Below are positions 1 through 12,539 of a stretch of DNA of 60,000 bases, piece by piece. How positions within the stretch are numbered: position 1 is the stretch's first letter; the number at the start of each line of letters is the position of its first letter. The notes under the pieces were generated by a model, which saw nothing but the letters and a program-made list of their open reading frames with translations, was not told the origin of the DNA and searched no databases. Made by a program: the position numbers and the translations under genes. The stretch is from the NCBI RefSeq assembly GCF_030272615.1, contig NC_081408.1:767039330-767099329 (forward strand). The letters are read 5' to 3'. Source of the stretch: Cryptomeria japonica (lineage: Eukaryota > Streptophyta > Pinopsida > Cupressales > Cupressaceae).

Positions 1-2487
1 CCATCTTGGTGAGCATGGGTAAGAAATTTTCCCATTTATTCTCTTCTTTTTCCCATGGCACAATCTGATTCTGAACCTCTGTAGTGAGGTTTTGTATCTC
101 CTTGCATAGCTTCCCAGAGCTTGTGATATATTTTTCGCCATCTCTAATCACTCCTTCAATCCATTTCTCCATGGCCTCTGCGATGCTTTTGGCTCGCTGA
201 ACTTGACTCATCAATTTCTTGTTCTCTAGCGTAGTAGGGTCAAAACTTTATGAAGTATGTGATATGGGAAGTGCTCCGAAATAGCCTATGCTATCAATGA
301 ATTGAGCTAGAATCTTGATATGTCGTTTCAGCTCTCTTTTCTCCTGCCCATCTTTTTCTGACCTAGTGAGCATCTTATTAGCCGATACTTGGAAAATATG
401 ATTATCTGAATCACTACTCATGTTCCTGAGCTCCACTTTGGTGACCTCAAAATCCTTTGCACTTACTTCCTTATTTTCATCTTTGGGCTTATAAGAGGCA
501 ATTTCAACAATCCACCTCCTGGTTTTTTCATTAGCATCCAATCTGGCGTTTATTTTGAACTTATTCTGTTTGGGACCCTTCTCCATGTATTTAACCACCA
601 TGTCTTGAATTGGGATGGACACTGGAATGAAACTCTATTTCTTGCTTACTGAAGTGGTTAGCCATTTAGGAGTTGCACTTGAACTAGTTGTTCCTTTGGT
701 CACTTTAGGTGGCGGCGTCATGGCTACAGTGACTTCATGAGAATTCATGGTGTTGACATTGTCATTGTCGAGGTCCTCAACTTTAAAAATCTGAGTATCA
801 AGGATTTTTTCTTTTGCCTCTGTGTCTTTGACTTGGTCTATTTTCTTTTGCGCAACACTCCGTGACCTTATATATCAAGGAGCAGAAAAGTCCAGAGCCA
901 GATTAGGCTTGTGCTTGATGTGAGATGGCTTCTTATCTTTACCTCCATGAATAGGCATAGAAGTGAGGTTAGAAAAATGTTTTGGGGGATGTAGAGCAAC
1001 CTCACTATCTCTTGCAGGATCAATCTTGATGCATATTTTCATTGCTCTTCTCTTATCAACCCAATCTGCAGTTCTTTCCAAGACTCTCTTTGTTTTAAGT
1101 TGTATGTCATCCTCTTCTTCCACATCCCAATTAATGCAGGACATTTCAAGTTCAGATTGGTCTAGATATCCAGGTTCAAAGAGCTCTAGATAATCCTCTT
1201 GGATTCCACTTATATCAAGTTTCACCTATAGTGAAACTACCTGTTCCATAACCATTCTTATGTTTTCTCTTTTGAACACTTCAATCTCATCATTGCAATC
1301 TTCCTAGAAGTCCTCCAAGTGTGGGATTGGAAGGTGCGGCATCAAACCAAGACTCCGTGAGAAACCTTTATTGTCAAAGTCCTTTCTTTCATGATACAGT
1401 GGAAAATTGAAATTCTTCAAGTCAGCTCCTATGCTCAAAGCATCTGACATTGAACTACAAGATAAATGCCCAATTGAATAGGAAAATGATCCTCCCATTT
1501 ATCTTTGGGTTGAGCTTTCTTAATTATGGTAGTCAACTGCCTACAAATATCAGCAAGAAAAAACAATCCGAACAAAAATGAGAAAGTTTGAAAGGCCCTT
1601 CCTGAAAACCGCCTACTCTTATGTAACAAAAATGAGGAAACTGAACAACCATATCTTTTCACTAATGCCTGGGCATCTTTAGACATCCTCTTGGTTTTCA
1701 TGTTCTTTAACTCATAACATAAGTCTCTAAGGAAAGCATTATGTACTCTCCTAAAATCTTGCAATGCATTATCTTTTTGCAGCATGAGGTAAAAGTCATA
1801 CACAGAAACCTCTCCCTCAGCGAGCTGCCTAGGTATTCCCATTATCTCTTTAATACATGCCAAGCAATATATCAGATATGAGGACATAAAGAAATTTTTC
1901 TTGAACTTCTTTGCCATGCTCAGTTGTTCCCTCATGGAGTCGGCAATAAGCTCTGCCTAGTCAAGATATTGCTTTCCTTCCAGCACTAGTTGTACATAAT
2001 AGTAAATCCAATCATCGAAGCTGTAGGCCTCAGCTGAACCTCTAAATCAGTGTAACAATAACATGCCATCATGGACGTGGGGAAGCATGTGATTCTTGTT
2101 GGGATACTTAGGTAATCTAGAGCCACCCCTTTGAGTAACCTTCAACCAATACTTCGCTATATTATTCTGATGTCTATTTTTATCTGCATTAAACTCGGTG
2201 ATTGATTGGACAGGAGAAAAATTTGATAACTGATAATTAGGCAATTTGAAAATGGAGGAAATAACTTCCCTATTAATTGCGAGGAGGGTTTCACCATTAT
2301 CTCTCTTGATAGTTTTGGAAATAGGATCATACCTCGCAATACACTCCCTAACTAGTTCTGGGCAAGGGATAGTAGGAGGAAAGGCTGTCACTTCTATGAG
2401 ACCACTACTTAGAATCTCTAAACCAAATGAACCGTCAATTCCTTTAAACATCCTTTCCTTCAAAACTTCCAATTTTTCTCCTTTCAT
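1..2487 (-). pseudogene. Protein X copy A, PMD-like, broken and cut by window edge
   Basis: Unrecognised protein family. The minus strand reads from an ATG at 2487 to the window edge through blocks at 2047-2487, 1435-1935, 875-1225 and 248-622, and still codes in 1-240. Each block has a counterpart in the same order in copy B at 51416-54473 (for example FFMSSYLIYCLACI here against YMSSYIFYILACT there). The N-terminal block contains RYDP, then GET, then a helix ending KLP, a spacing that resembles the plant mobile domain motif. The middle is charged and the C-terminal part looks helical. One frameshift near 1455 and several in-frame stops break it. PMD-like proteins are a known plant family linked to transposons; assigning X to it is my inference. 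The flanking element type is unknown because the left end lies outside the window. Confidence 0.6.
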
Positions 2488-3370
2488 GTCTGTATCACTG
2501 ACTATGGGCTCTGTGTAAGCAAGACTGAAAATATTCCCGAAAAAGGAGCAGAGTGGACTTCATAATTCATAAACAACAACCCTTATTTTCCCCAGCAAAT
2601 TTTATTACAAGAGAGAAAAGTAGGTAAAAATCACTAGAGAAGATAGGAAACAAAACTCACCTTCATAGTTGAGACCAATCGAATGACTACCAGCACATAA
2701 ACCTTCTATCAAAAACTCTGCAGCAATGAAGAACAAGTTTAAAAAATTAATCACTTCATACGTTATAGCAAAAGAAGTGATATGAACTTATTTAGTGCAT
2801 TAATTCCAATCGTCAACTCAAATGTGTTGAGCATTGGTATTGGACATCACATGCGTGCATTGAATGCATGGCGGCATGTTTGGAGTAACCGCCAATTCCC
2901 AAAAATAATTACTTGCCTTGAAAAATCAGCCAATTGACGTCACCCGAGATATGGTTCAATCTTCATCATACTTAGCAATAAATGCACCATCATGTCTTTT
3001 AGTCCATGGGACCCACCTGATTTGAACACGCATGAACAATTTGAACTGACTTCATGAGAGTTTAGGTAGTTCAAAGCATACACTGCACCAAGAAAATTCT
3101 CTTTGAAAAGATTAATTCTATTAAGTGTCGCTGGTTGTTTGAACTTCATTGAACATGTTTAACACCATTGAATTGTCCAAACTAGGTTAAAAGGGTTCAC
3201 AACTTGGAGAAAGAGGATATAACACATCATACGCGACCATGAAAAAGAACTACTACAAACCACTTTGAGTGAACGTTAGCATGAAAAAATTTTAGACACC
3301 TTAGAACCTGTGGTACCTAAATGAACATTATGAACTCCCTTCAAAATGGTTCAATGAGTTCATGGGATTC
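2488..3370 (-). other. Leader region of X copy A, rich in GTTCAA/TTGAAC
   Basis: Non-coding region upstream of X copy A. Read on the minus strand it has a 58-bp exon-like segment (2660-2717) between a pyrimidine-rich stretch ending CTGCAG and a GTGAGT donor, and a second acceptor-like TTTTCAG before the main ORF. From about 2990 to 3370 it holds roughly a dozen GAAC/GTTC motifs, as does the leader of copy B. The exon call rests only on splice-like sites. The boundary with the LINE fragment lies near 3370. Confidence 0.35.
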
Positions 3371-4905
3371 AAACAAACCATTAAAACTTGGCGCTACGGA
3401 TTAAGAGACAATTTACAAATGAATTAAGGATTGAACCAAGGAATTTATAGAAAGATAAGGACTCAAATAAAATTTTGTAGGGTGACTTACTCTTGCTATG
3501 GAGGATGAATGACAAGATAACAACTATCACATCAACTAAGGTAGCAAATTCTTGTTTCAAAATTCTATGATTCCTCTCAAGCCATATATTCCAAATAACA
3601 ATAGAAGGAGCAACGATCCAGAGAGAGGAATAGAATGAATTCAAATATAGAAAAGGTGAAGCCATGAATTGGGACAAGATATTAGGACAAATAATAGATG
3701 TTCATCCAAGCTTGCCAAATATCCAATACTAGCAATCTGATGCAAAAGGATAATGCAAAAACACATGATCCAAAGATTCCATGAAGAAGCCACAAAATAC
3801 ACAAGGAAGCACAACTGTAGTCCCAAGTCTATCTAATTTGATCCCAGTAAGGACTCTATCTTATACTGCTAACAAGGCAAAAGAACCAGCTTTAGGAAGA
3901 CAAGCTGAATTCCCAAAGAGATGAGAAGGCCAAGAGGAAAAAGAAGAGGGATGAGACAAAGACTTATAGCCATCATTTACTATATAAGAACCTGACACAT
4001 TCTTAGTCTAGATCAAATCATCCTCCCTGTCCTAAAATACAAGCATTCTCTTCTTAAGTTCCTGTACATAGGCATCTTTAAGTTCTTGATCTACCAACAC
4101 AGAATCAACAGATTTCCAACGAAACACTAGATAGGGACCTGAAACATCAACATAGTAGTAATCAGTAACAAACACACCCCCATGACCTTTGAGGATATCT
4201 AATAAAGGAGAACAATCCTAAATACTAGTCATACCAGCATGCCCGTTCCAAACTTCATCCCAAAATTGAGCCTTTCTCCTATTATGGATTACCCAAGAAA
4301 GGTCAGGAAGAATAACCAATCTACAACTAGTAATAAAATTCCAAAAAACTGATCCTCTTGGAAGAGATGAAGCTATGAATAATCTCTCTATAGGAGCTCC
4401 TCTCAAATATTTGGTAAACATGAGAGAAGCCCATTTACTTGAGGGATCCTTTTAGAGCTTCTAGACTAACTTTGATGCCCCCAAAGCTCTATTCTGAATT
4501 ATTAAATTTGTAATACCTGATCCCCCTAAATCCTTACAAAGACAAACCTTATCCCAGGCCAAGAGAGGGATCTTCTCCTTACCTCTAATATTATTATTTC
4601 AAAGGAAAGATCTTAAAGATGACTTAATCTCATGAATAACCTTGTGGGGTATTTTCAAAACAGACATCAAATAAATGGGAAAAACATTAATCATTGATTT
4701 GATCAGAAGAATCTTACCAACTAAAGTAAGCCATTTATAGTTTCATGAAGAAATTCTGGAAGACACCGCATGAACCACTTTGTCCCAAAACATTGTCTTA
4801 TCTGAACCAACAAAAAAGTGAATACCTAGATACTTACAAGGAAAAGAGCCCACCACAAAACCCCAAAATTGAGTCAACCTATTCTGAACTAAAGGGGAAA
4901 CATAA
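3371..4905 (-). pseudogene. LINE (L1-type) ORF2 3' half, degenerate
   Basis: Read on the minus strand from about 4905, the translation gives the segment that follows the catalytic core of plant LINE reverse transcriptases (KYLGIHFFVGSDKT, then WKLTLVGK-like and FLWNN motifs). It then runs into a zf-RVT-type C-terminus with ESLDHVF and WNIWLERNHRI near 3560-3800. The endonuclease and the catalytic RT motifs are absent, so this is a 5'-truncated or partly lost copy. Several in-frame stops interrupt it. It is on the opposite strand to, and clearly different from, the complete LINE at 25268-31154. No target-site duplication was found. Confidence 0.7.
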
Positions 4906-5110
4906 TATAATTTTTTGATTTATTAAATTTAATAAATTAAATTAAGTTTAATAAAGAATTAATATTTAAATAAATTAATATTAAAAATTTAATATAGTTA
5001 ACAATCAATTATTTAACTACTAAATTAAAAATCTTAAACAACATTATTTATAATTCAATAACTTTATTAAATAAAACTCTAAAACTAGCATTAAACTAAA
5101 TAATTCCTGT
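4906..5110. other. AT-rich spacer
   Basis: About 200 bp of TTTAATTAAAT-type sequence with no coding potential, between the LINE fragment and the first Helitron relic. Nothing else seen. Confidence 0.6.
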
Positions 5111-6093
5111 TTATTTTTTAATTACTTGATAGATAAAATGAGTCATAATTTTTGAAACATTTTTCTAAATAGAGATCATGTATATTTTTGATAGGAAATT
5201 TTATGTTCTCAATAATCCTCAAATATATATTTTATACATAAAAATGAATATAATAATACATTCAATTCAATACATCAATATAGAAAGATAACTTTGGAAT
5301 AGAAATTGGAATAGTGATATAACAATATTTATTATGTCCAATTATTTTTAAGGATTTTAGCTTGCTCTCTTCAACTTTTCTTCTCCCTACTTGCTTTCCC
5401 TTTTTCATTGTTTTGTATATGTCATGAAGGCTGGCATTATTCCTATGCCTCCCAAGGATTTGAAGCGTGATATGCCAACAAAAGTAAGATCACTTCTTTT
5501 GATGTGAGTTATTTCAATTGTTGCATTTTGAAGTGTGAGACCTTGTGACTTGTGTATTGTTAAAGCCCAAACCAATCTGAACGGTAATTGTTTTGTTGTA
5601 GCCTTTTCAATAGGTCTGATTATAACACTTTGTCGATATCGATCATCAAATGGAAATCTTGTGTGGTTCTTAAAATATGCTAGTACATATAAGGTTGTTT
5701 GTGGTGGCATCGTCCCAGGTTTTCATGCAATACTTCAAACATAACCTAGTGCTCCATTGGCAAGACTTGCTTTAATCCAAAGGTCTAAAATTAATATTAC
5801 CCTTGCATTGTTTCTCAAAAGTAGTTCCATGTAAAAATCATTATTTTTATATACTTCTGTGAAGCTGGGTGTTATTTTCATTGCAATTCTTCATGCAATA
5901 AGATTTGATAATGAATGGAGTTCTATCCTAGTATGGTTGTGGATATTCTCCTCTTTTGAGAATAAGTAAACACTCTTTTTGAAATAATGATGGGAAAGCC
6001 ATATCAAGAAAATTGGATGTAGTATATTCATTAATAGGAGATGTAGTGATTGTAGGCTAGTCAATTATTTCTTTATGGATCTACGTTGGAGTT
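5111..6093 (-). mobile_element. Helitron relic, helicase C-terminus and 3' tail
   Basis: The minus strand at 5405-5710 encodes the C-terminal end of a Helitron PIF1-type helicase: KSQGLTLQNATIEI (helicase motif VI region), then FVGISRFKSLGG. The DNA from about 5110 to 5990 matches 19340-20180, the same part of the right-hand Helitron, in the same orientation, including the AT-rich tail. From about 5990 to 6093 the reading resembles the Helitron N-terminal region (NEYTTSNFLDMAFP), so an internal deletion seems to join N-terminal and C-terminal parts. This relic continues at 15055 on the other side of the Copia-type insertion. Not a functional gene. Confidence 0.7.
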
Positions 6094-6098
6094 GTTAA
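6094..6098. repeat. Target-site duplication GTTAA (left)
   Basis: GTTAA directly precedes the TG end of the Copia-type element and is repeated at 15050-15054 just after its right end. Five bases is the usual size for LTR elements. Confidence 0.85.
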
Positions 6099-8712
6099 TG
6101 ATAGACTCAAAAGCACTGAGAGGGGCGGGGGGCGTGAATCAGTAATAGAAAAAACAATACTATTTTAAATACTGACTAGTTGAGATACTTAATAAGTTTG
6201 CCAAACACTATGTATGCAATCCAAAATGATATTAAAGAATCTACAATAAGTAAAAAATCCACCATAACACAAGTGTTTATACGTGGTGAGATGAGACTCA
6301 CAAGTTAACTATCTGCAAAAATACATAACTGACCGGTTAAGGTCTATTAAAGTTTTCTCTCCTAGGAGCAAATCCTATTAAAGATCCCAAAGCTTAGTAA
6401 GGAGATATACCCTGTTAAAGGTAGTGCCCCATTAGGAGTAACCTAATAGTTCTGATACTTGATGTAAAGAGCTGATGCCAATAACTAACAAGATGAGAGG
6501 GGGGGGTGAATCATAAAAATTTAAACTTCCATAAAATCAACAGATTCAACCTCAGTAACATATACTTCAGCAATATAACCAAAAACTGCTAAACATGCAA
6601 ACTCACAAACATATAATCATCATAAAATCCATAACACCAGATTTAACGTGGAAACCCAAATAGGGAAAAACCACTGTGGGATTTTGGACCCACTAAGAAA
6701 TATACTCTTCTAGAGTATGCTCAGTTAAAAGCAGATCCTATTAAAGATTACAAACACATTGCTATATGTGACCCGGTTAAGGGATTTCCCTTAGATCTAT
6801 TAGGATCTTCACTTTGTTAAAAGTGACCTTGTGAAAGGATTTCAAACACTCATTTAGAATGTTACCTTGCTACAGGGTTTACAAATAAGACTGTTAAGTC
6901 CACTTGGTTAAGAGATTTCTCTGTTATTCAAAATAAACAACAGTAGTAAATATATCTGCAACTTCACATCTAAAATGCTAAAGCAGATTCTTATTTGCTC
7001 AAAACAATCTTGTCATAGGACTTATCTAGTCTTCTGCTGGGCTCCTTACTCTATTATTCAAATAGGTCTTCAAGCTTCTATGCTTGGTAATCACTATGTA
7101 GCATCCTTGTGCTTACATTTGCCTGCATGCATTGTTTATCAATAATTTCTTATTTATAAACAATTCTGACCGCTTAATCTCTTTGATCACAATTCCAATG
7201 ATCAATCTTAGCCATCAAATCTTCAATCTTGACTAGGTTCAATGCATCTTTCAATCTGAAAATGTTTTACCTTGCCTCAGGACTTGCATTCCTTTCTTGG
7301 AACTTGCACAAGGTTATTACGGTTCAATCTGCGTTGTAGATCTTCCTGCCAATCTTTTATTGCCATAGATCCTTTAACAAACTTCATGTGTGGCATTAAA
7401 AATCATTTATACATTTCCAGCTAATCATTGTCCTTCATTAAATAATGATTGTATTCATCCAATGCGCTTTTTCATAACTCGGTTGCAACTCGGTAAATAC
7501 TAAACTTTACTCGGTAGACATTCCACCTTCATTAACCGACATCGATATCCTTAGGGTTTACCGACTAGGTTCCTTAGGGTTTTACTGACTAGGTTCTTTT
7601 CTCAGTGACATAGTATAGTATTAACCTTACAATTAACAACATATGTAGGATATCAAAACAATCTAAACATCATGATCTCATCATTGTCTAACTCGGTAAT
7701 AGTTGCCCATTGAATAACTTATTCCCCTTATTCATGTTCTTTCTATGTCACTTACTGACCACTTAATTCTCTTCAAATCAATCTCCTCAAGATATGGCAA
7801 CATCATACTAAATCAGAAAATCAATTTCTTGACATCAATGACAAAATAATTTTATAAAGATAGTTATCATCCTTTTTCAATTATATCAAATAGTCTTCAA
7901 CAACCTTCTCAATATCTTTAATGAATATCAACAATCTCTCTTTCTACTGAAAATGCCAACATAACCTTGATAGAGGATTTTTAAATCCAAACTGATGGAT
8001 CACCTAGTAAAAGAACTTGTACAGTGAACTTGTTAGAGCTTACCCAGTTAGGGGATTTTACTGTTGTAGTTATAAGAAAACAATAGGTGTGTGATCTAAT
8101 AGTAGCACAACTTGCTTGAGTAGATCCTCTTCTTCTCATTTAGAAACATCACCAACATATTCAGCAATACATTCAACTTCTACTTTGCATCAGGTCACTC
8201 TCTTCATATATCTAGTTATTGAATCATAATGTCATTATATAGACACTAGATGTCATGTCGCCTTAGAAATTGTATCACAATTTCCTAGGTGTAGTGTATA
8301 TGGACAATCAAAACACAACTCATCATAATTTACTGCCAAATATGTCGGTCAAGGATAACTCATCCCAACCGGTGATAACTCATCACACAATCAATGAATA
8401 CGGGTTGAAGCACTGATACCGGTTAGAGTTAACCAATTTAGCATGTAGACCGATTGTCCTTCATTTCCCCTTTGGTGGTCTACATTGTATCTTTGAGTTG
8501 GTGTCAAGTTATTCCTACCTATACCGGTTGTCAACATATACTGGTTTGACACTCTCTAAACCATCATAAACTAATCTTCCAATACTAGTTGTGATATAAT
8601 ACAAGTAACTTTGAAGTAATACTGGTAGACAATGTGAACATATGTGTGTGTATAAATTCTCCATCAATGACAACCTATGAAGTCATCTATTACAATCATC
8701 ATCAAGCCAACA
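6099..8712 (-). repeat. Copia-type 3' LTR, enlarged by a solo LTR
   Basis: Begins TGATAGACTC and ends CCAACA next to the polypurine tract. It matches 13940-15049 throughout except for a 1,518-bp insertion at 6444-7961 and its 5-bp duplication. Without these it would be about 1,091 bp, close to the 1,110 bp of its partner. Confidence 0.85.
6444..7961 (-). mobile_element. Solo LTR nested in the Copia-type LTR
   Basis: A 1,518-bp segment missing from the partner LTR. It is flanked by TAACC at 6439-6443 and 7962-7966. Its right end reads CCAACA, so on the minus strand it starts TGTTGGCATT like many Copia LTRs; the other end reads TAATAG where TG would be expected, a likely point change. No internal element sequence remains, so it fits a solo LTR left by recombination between the two LTRs. 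Confidence 0.75.
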
Positions 8713-8727
8713 ATCTCCCCCTTTGAC
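8713..8727 (-). other. Polypurine tract of the Copia-type element
   Basis: Minus strand reads TGTCAAAGGGGGAGAT directly before the 3' LTR start TGTTGG, the classic plus-strand primer of plant Copia elements. A similar C-rich string lies at about 8864-8875. Confidence 0.8.
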
Positions 8728-8962
8728 ATTGATGGCAACACTTAGAAAATTTTCAAACTATACAGCTAAGTATGCTTACAAAAAAAAAATACCAAACATA
8801 TCACAATACATACTCCTCCTTAATATGTACAAAATTTTCACAACACACATACATATTTCTACTCCCCCTTTGACAACAACGCAAAATTAAAACGTAAAAT
8901 ATATACATATATAGAAAAATTTGAATCAAATGTTTACATATACAAAAACTTGAAAGCCTGAA

Positions 8963-11900
8963 TCATAAAGTATTCATTGTAATTCTCAGAAAAATGTCAC
9001 TAAAAGTAATCTTCAGTTGAAAAAAGTCATTTTCCCATGTCTCTAGTAAGGTTTTAGTGATCTCTATTGTAGTCATGACCTGTGAACATAATTCTTCCAT
9101 TGCATCAATTGTACACATCTCTGGAGTGGTCAAAATTGCTTCCACATTCTTGTAGGCTCTCTATAAGATGTCCACTTTTGGTCTGAGTAGATTCTTCAAC
9201 TCCTTCAGGGATCAGAGTCTTTTTGCCTATTCAAAATCATACAAATCTAACTGATTTTTAAAATCATCAACCATCTTACCAAAAATTAAAGCAGAATCCT
9301 GTAAAGGTATGTAGTCATTTCATATCTTTTCTAGTGCTTGCTCGGTCTCTGTTCATTTTTTATTTAAATCTGTATAAAAGAATGAAACATTGGATGTGAA
9401 TGCAAGAATTTTTCTTCATATTTCAATAGCTTTTCTTAATAGATCTTTATTTAGGGATAGGGCAATCCTTCCTGTATCAATATCCTTCATTATTTGTTCT
9501 CCTCTCTTCTTCCTATAGTTTTTCTCTGCAAAGGTGTGCGCTACTTCCTCAAGGGACTTGAGTTGGTCTGAGGCATCAATAGTCAATTGGCCAAGCTTGC
9601 CAATGGGATTTGACAAGTTCCCTTTAGCAGTTTCTAGTAGAAGGCTTGACAAAATATCTACAATATTTTGAATGGTTTAAACTTCCATTCTCTGTTCCTT
9701 AAGCCTCTTCTTTTGAGCTCTAGATTGCATGACCATTGCAATCTCCATTAACTTTGATGCACTCATACTATCAACATTGATAGGCCCTTTGATGCCTAAT
9801 GACTCATCATCATTATTTTGCTGTTTGACTAACACCTTCTCAACTTCAGCAGATTTTTGCTTTTCATTTTTCTCTTCCTCTTTCTCCTTATCTTGTTTAG
9901 AGGACTTATCAGTAATTTTCTCAATGGTTTTCTCTTGGTTAGCCCGAGAAACCAGTGGAACTTTAGTTGCCTGATGCTGATCTTTTACTGGTGGGGGTGT
10001 AATATCCACTCTTGGTTGTATAACCATTTTTTCCACTGCTTGCACCAATGATGTAGTCGGTGGCTTCTTATCTGGTTCAATGATATTTCTAGATAAATTA
10101 ATTTTATCTTGTATATCATCAACCAAAATTACTGGATGGGTAGTAGTTTCATCCTTCTTTATAGGATAGACAATATCAAGTTTCACTATTTCTTCCTAAT
10201 CCATCTCTGGTCTCTCCATGGTATCTTCCTCATTGGCCTGTTGGGACTGCACATACATTGTTTAAATATTCCTTTCTATCTAATAAGTTTCCATTTCAAT
10301 AGATTGCATCTTTCCACTTATTAATCTTAATCTTCTTGATTTAAAAGAAAATTGAGTTTTACAAGTATCAAGCAATGCTTTTAACCAATTTTGGATAAAT
10401 CATGAAAATATTGAATAAATACATCATCAATGATTTCTTTTTCTTTCTCCATAGCTTCTTCCCACTTATTCAAAAGAATAGAATATAAAGAATCAGAAAT
10501 ATTTTTCTTAAGATCATGTGGTAATCGATTGTACTGACATAAATGGTTGATTACCTATTGAACAATATGTTCCTTTTGATCTTCATCAAATGAATCAAAC
10601 CACTTTTTGACATTGTCAAATCTATTTCTTGCTAATGTCTTCATGGTTCTCTCAAAGTTAGACATAGGTTGGTAAGATAAAGCTTTAATAGGATTAGTTT
10701 GAGAAGTAGCTTCAATTGGTTTGGCCTTCTTACCAATTGCCTTTACATTCTTTGGTTCTTCCTTAGATTCAGTGTCATCAGATTCAACTGAGAGAATAAA
10801 TTGCCGACCTCTCTTCCTTGTTGTGGGCTACTTCTTAATGTATACTCTTGGAGTTGGTTCCTTTTTTACTTGGACACTTCATGTCAGTCTTGTACTAGGT
10901 CACACTGGAGGTGTTGGCTCAACCTTTTTCTTCTTCCCTTTATCACTACTAGATTCAGCTTTTGCAGTTTTCTCCTCAACAGTATCCAGTCTCTTCTTCT
11001 TCTTGTCTACTAGAGATGCGAATAGGTTATTGGCATAACCAATCAGTAAGTCATAATTGACTTTATAGCTCATGTCTTATATTTCTTCCTCTCTCGGTTC
11101 AATAGCTTCCATTAGACAAAAATCAGTGGTGACTGTGAAGATGATGTCTATAGCAAAATTCCTCACCACATCTTGAAGTAGCCTTACCCTCATACTCATT
11201 TTATTCTGACATTCATTGAAGTACCTATTCATTGCTGTAGAAAAGGTGTTCTTAACAACCTTAACGCTATTCTTGATCTAAGCTATTACCGGTAGGTCTT
11301 TAGACCATTCATTGTCAGTAATTCCTGGTAAGAAATTATGAAAGTAAAAGAATAGACCAATCAATATTTAACCAAATTTGAATTTCTGACAGTTGTCTTT
11401 CTTAATTGATAGCAAATTCAACATCAATTGACTTTTTATGGCCTCACACTAGTCATAATCTTCATTCTCAGTAATCATTTTATAGGCTGTATGTACTGCT
11501 AGAAATGGCACACTGTTCATCCTACTGGAATAGAATATCCGATAGCCTATAATCATAGTAACTAATTTAACCACTGGGTCATCAATATTATTAACAGAAA
11601 ATGCACGGCCATCAGATGTAGATGAGGTTAAAGTGGTTACTGTCTCTTTAGAAATTATCCTTAGCTTCAAAACTTCACTGGTTGACCAAAACCCAATCAC
11701 AACATCTATAGCTTCTTTGGTTATGGTGTGTGTCCTCTCCAGATAAATATTTTTTCCATGAACATGACTAAGAATGATTCTAATGTGTTCCTCTTAAAAA
11801 TCCTCGATAAAATAAGCTACATTATGAAAACCCTTCTCATAAACCATAATAAACTTGAGTTTGATCTGACCATTCTTATTACATAGGGATTTCAATTGAG

Positions 11901-12120
11901 AATGGATAGACAAAGATCCCAAATCTTCAATTTTATAATCAATATAGCTAGACAAATCTCCTTTAACAATGACACCTTCAGGAACTTGCGATAATGCATT
12001 GTAAGACATAATTTGTTTTGATTCTACAACCTCCATAGGTTCTGAAGTGATCATTAACCTTTCTACTTGCTTTGATGGCGAAGCCGTTCTAATAAACTTG
12101 TTTTGGAAATGTATTTTCAT
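8963..12120 (-). pseudogene. Cargo ORF of the Copia-type element, unknown product
   Basis: Unrecognised. The minus strand carries about 1,050 codons in two linked frames: 12120 to about 10370 in one, then to 8963 after a frameshift, with several stops. The N-terminal third looks globular (blocks at 11794-12120 and 11449-11700). The middle has a very basic run (VDKKKKR, GKKKKVEP near 10940-11010) and a segment with NRFDNVKKWFDSFDEDQ. The part at 9677-10186 is highly charged and the C-terminus (8963-9652) looks helical. There are no YVDD-like, integrase DDE or RNase H motifs, so it stands in place of pol. The layout (globular N-terminus, basic middle, helical C-terminus) resembles protein X and PMD-type cargo, but I cannot show homology by eye. 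Confidence 0.55.
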
Positions 12121-12539
12121 AGAAATACCTTAATTTTCACGTGTTGGCCTGGTTACCGGTTGGTTAATCAAATGCACATCACTTCAACCTTCAATAATCT
12201 TTGAATTAGCTTCAATAATGCAATTCACATCACAAGTTTGTCTAGGACAAGCTAGCAATTCTCTTTTCGCTCTGCAAGTGATCAAGGATTATTTTTGAAT
12301 GCATTTAGGTTAAAAATAACATAGTAAAACTTATTTTTATCCCTTTTTACCTACTGCATTTAATGCTCATCTACTAGGGTTACAAACCCTAATACACTGC
12401 TTAACAATGCATCCAATTTTAACATGTGTAAAGCTGGTTGATAAAATTTTGAAAAACTGATTGACAAAAGATATTAATATTTCACACATAATAACTCAAA
12501 ATGAAAATTCTCTTACCATTCATCTTTCAAGGGGTATGG
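12121..12539. other. Spacer between gag and cargo in the Copia-type element
   Basis: Minus-strand reading is closed by frequent stops. Nothing recognisable apart from short GGTTACCGGTTGG-type sequence near 12150. Confidence 0.4.
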
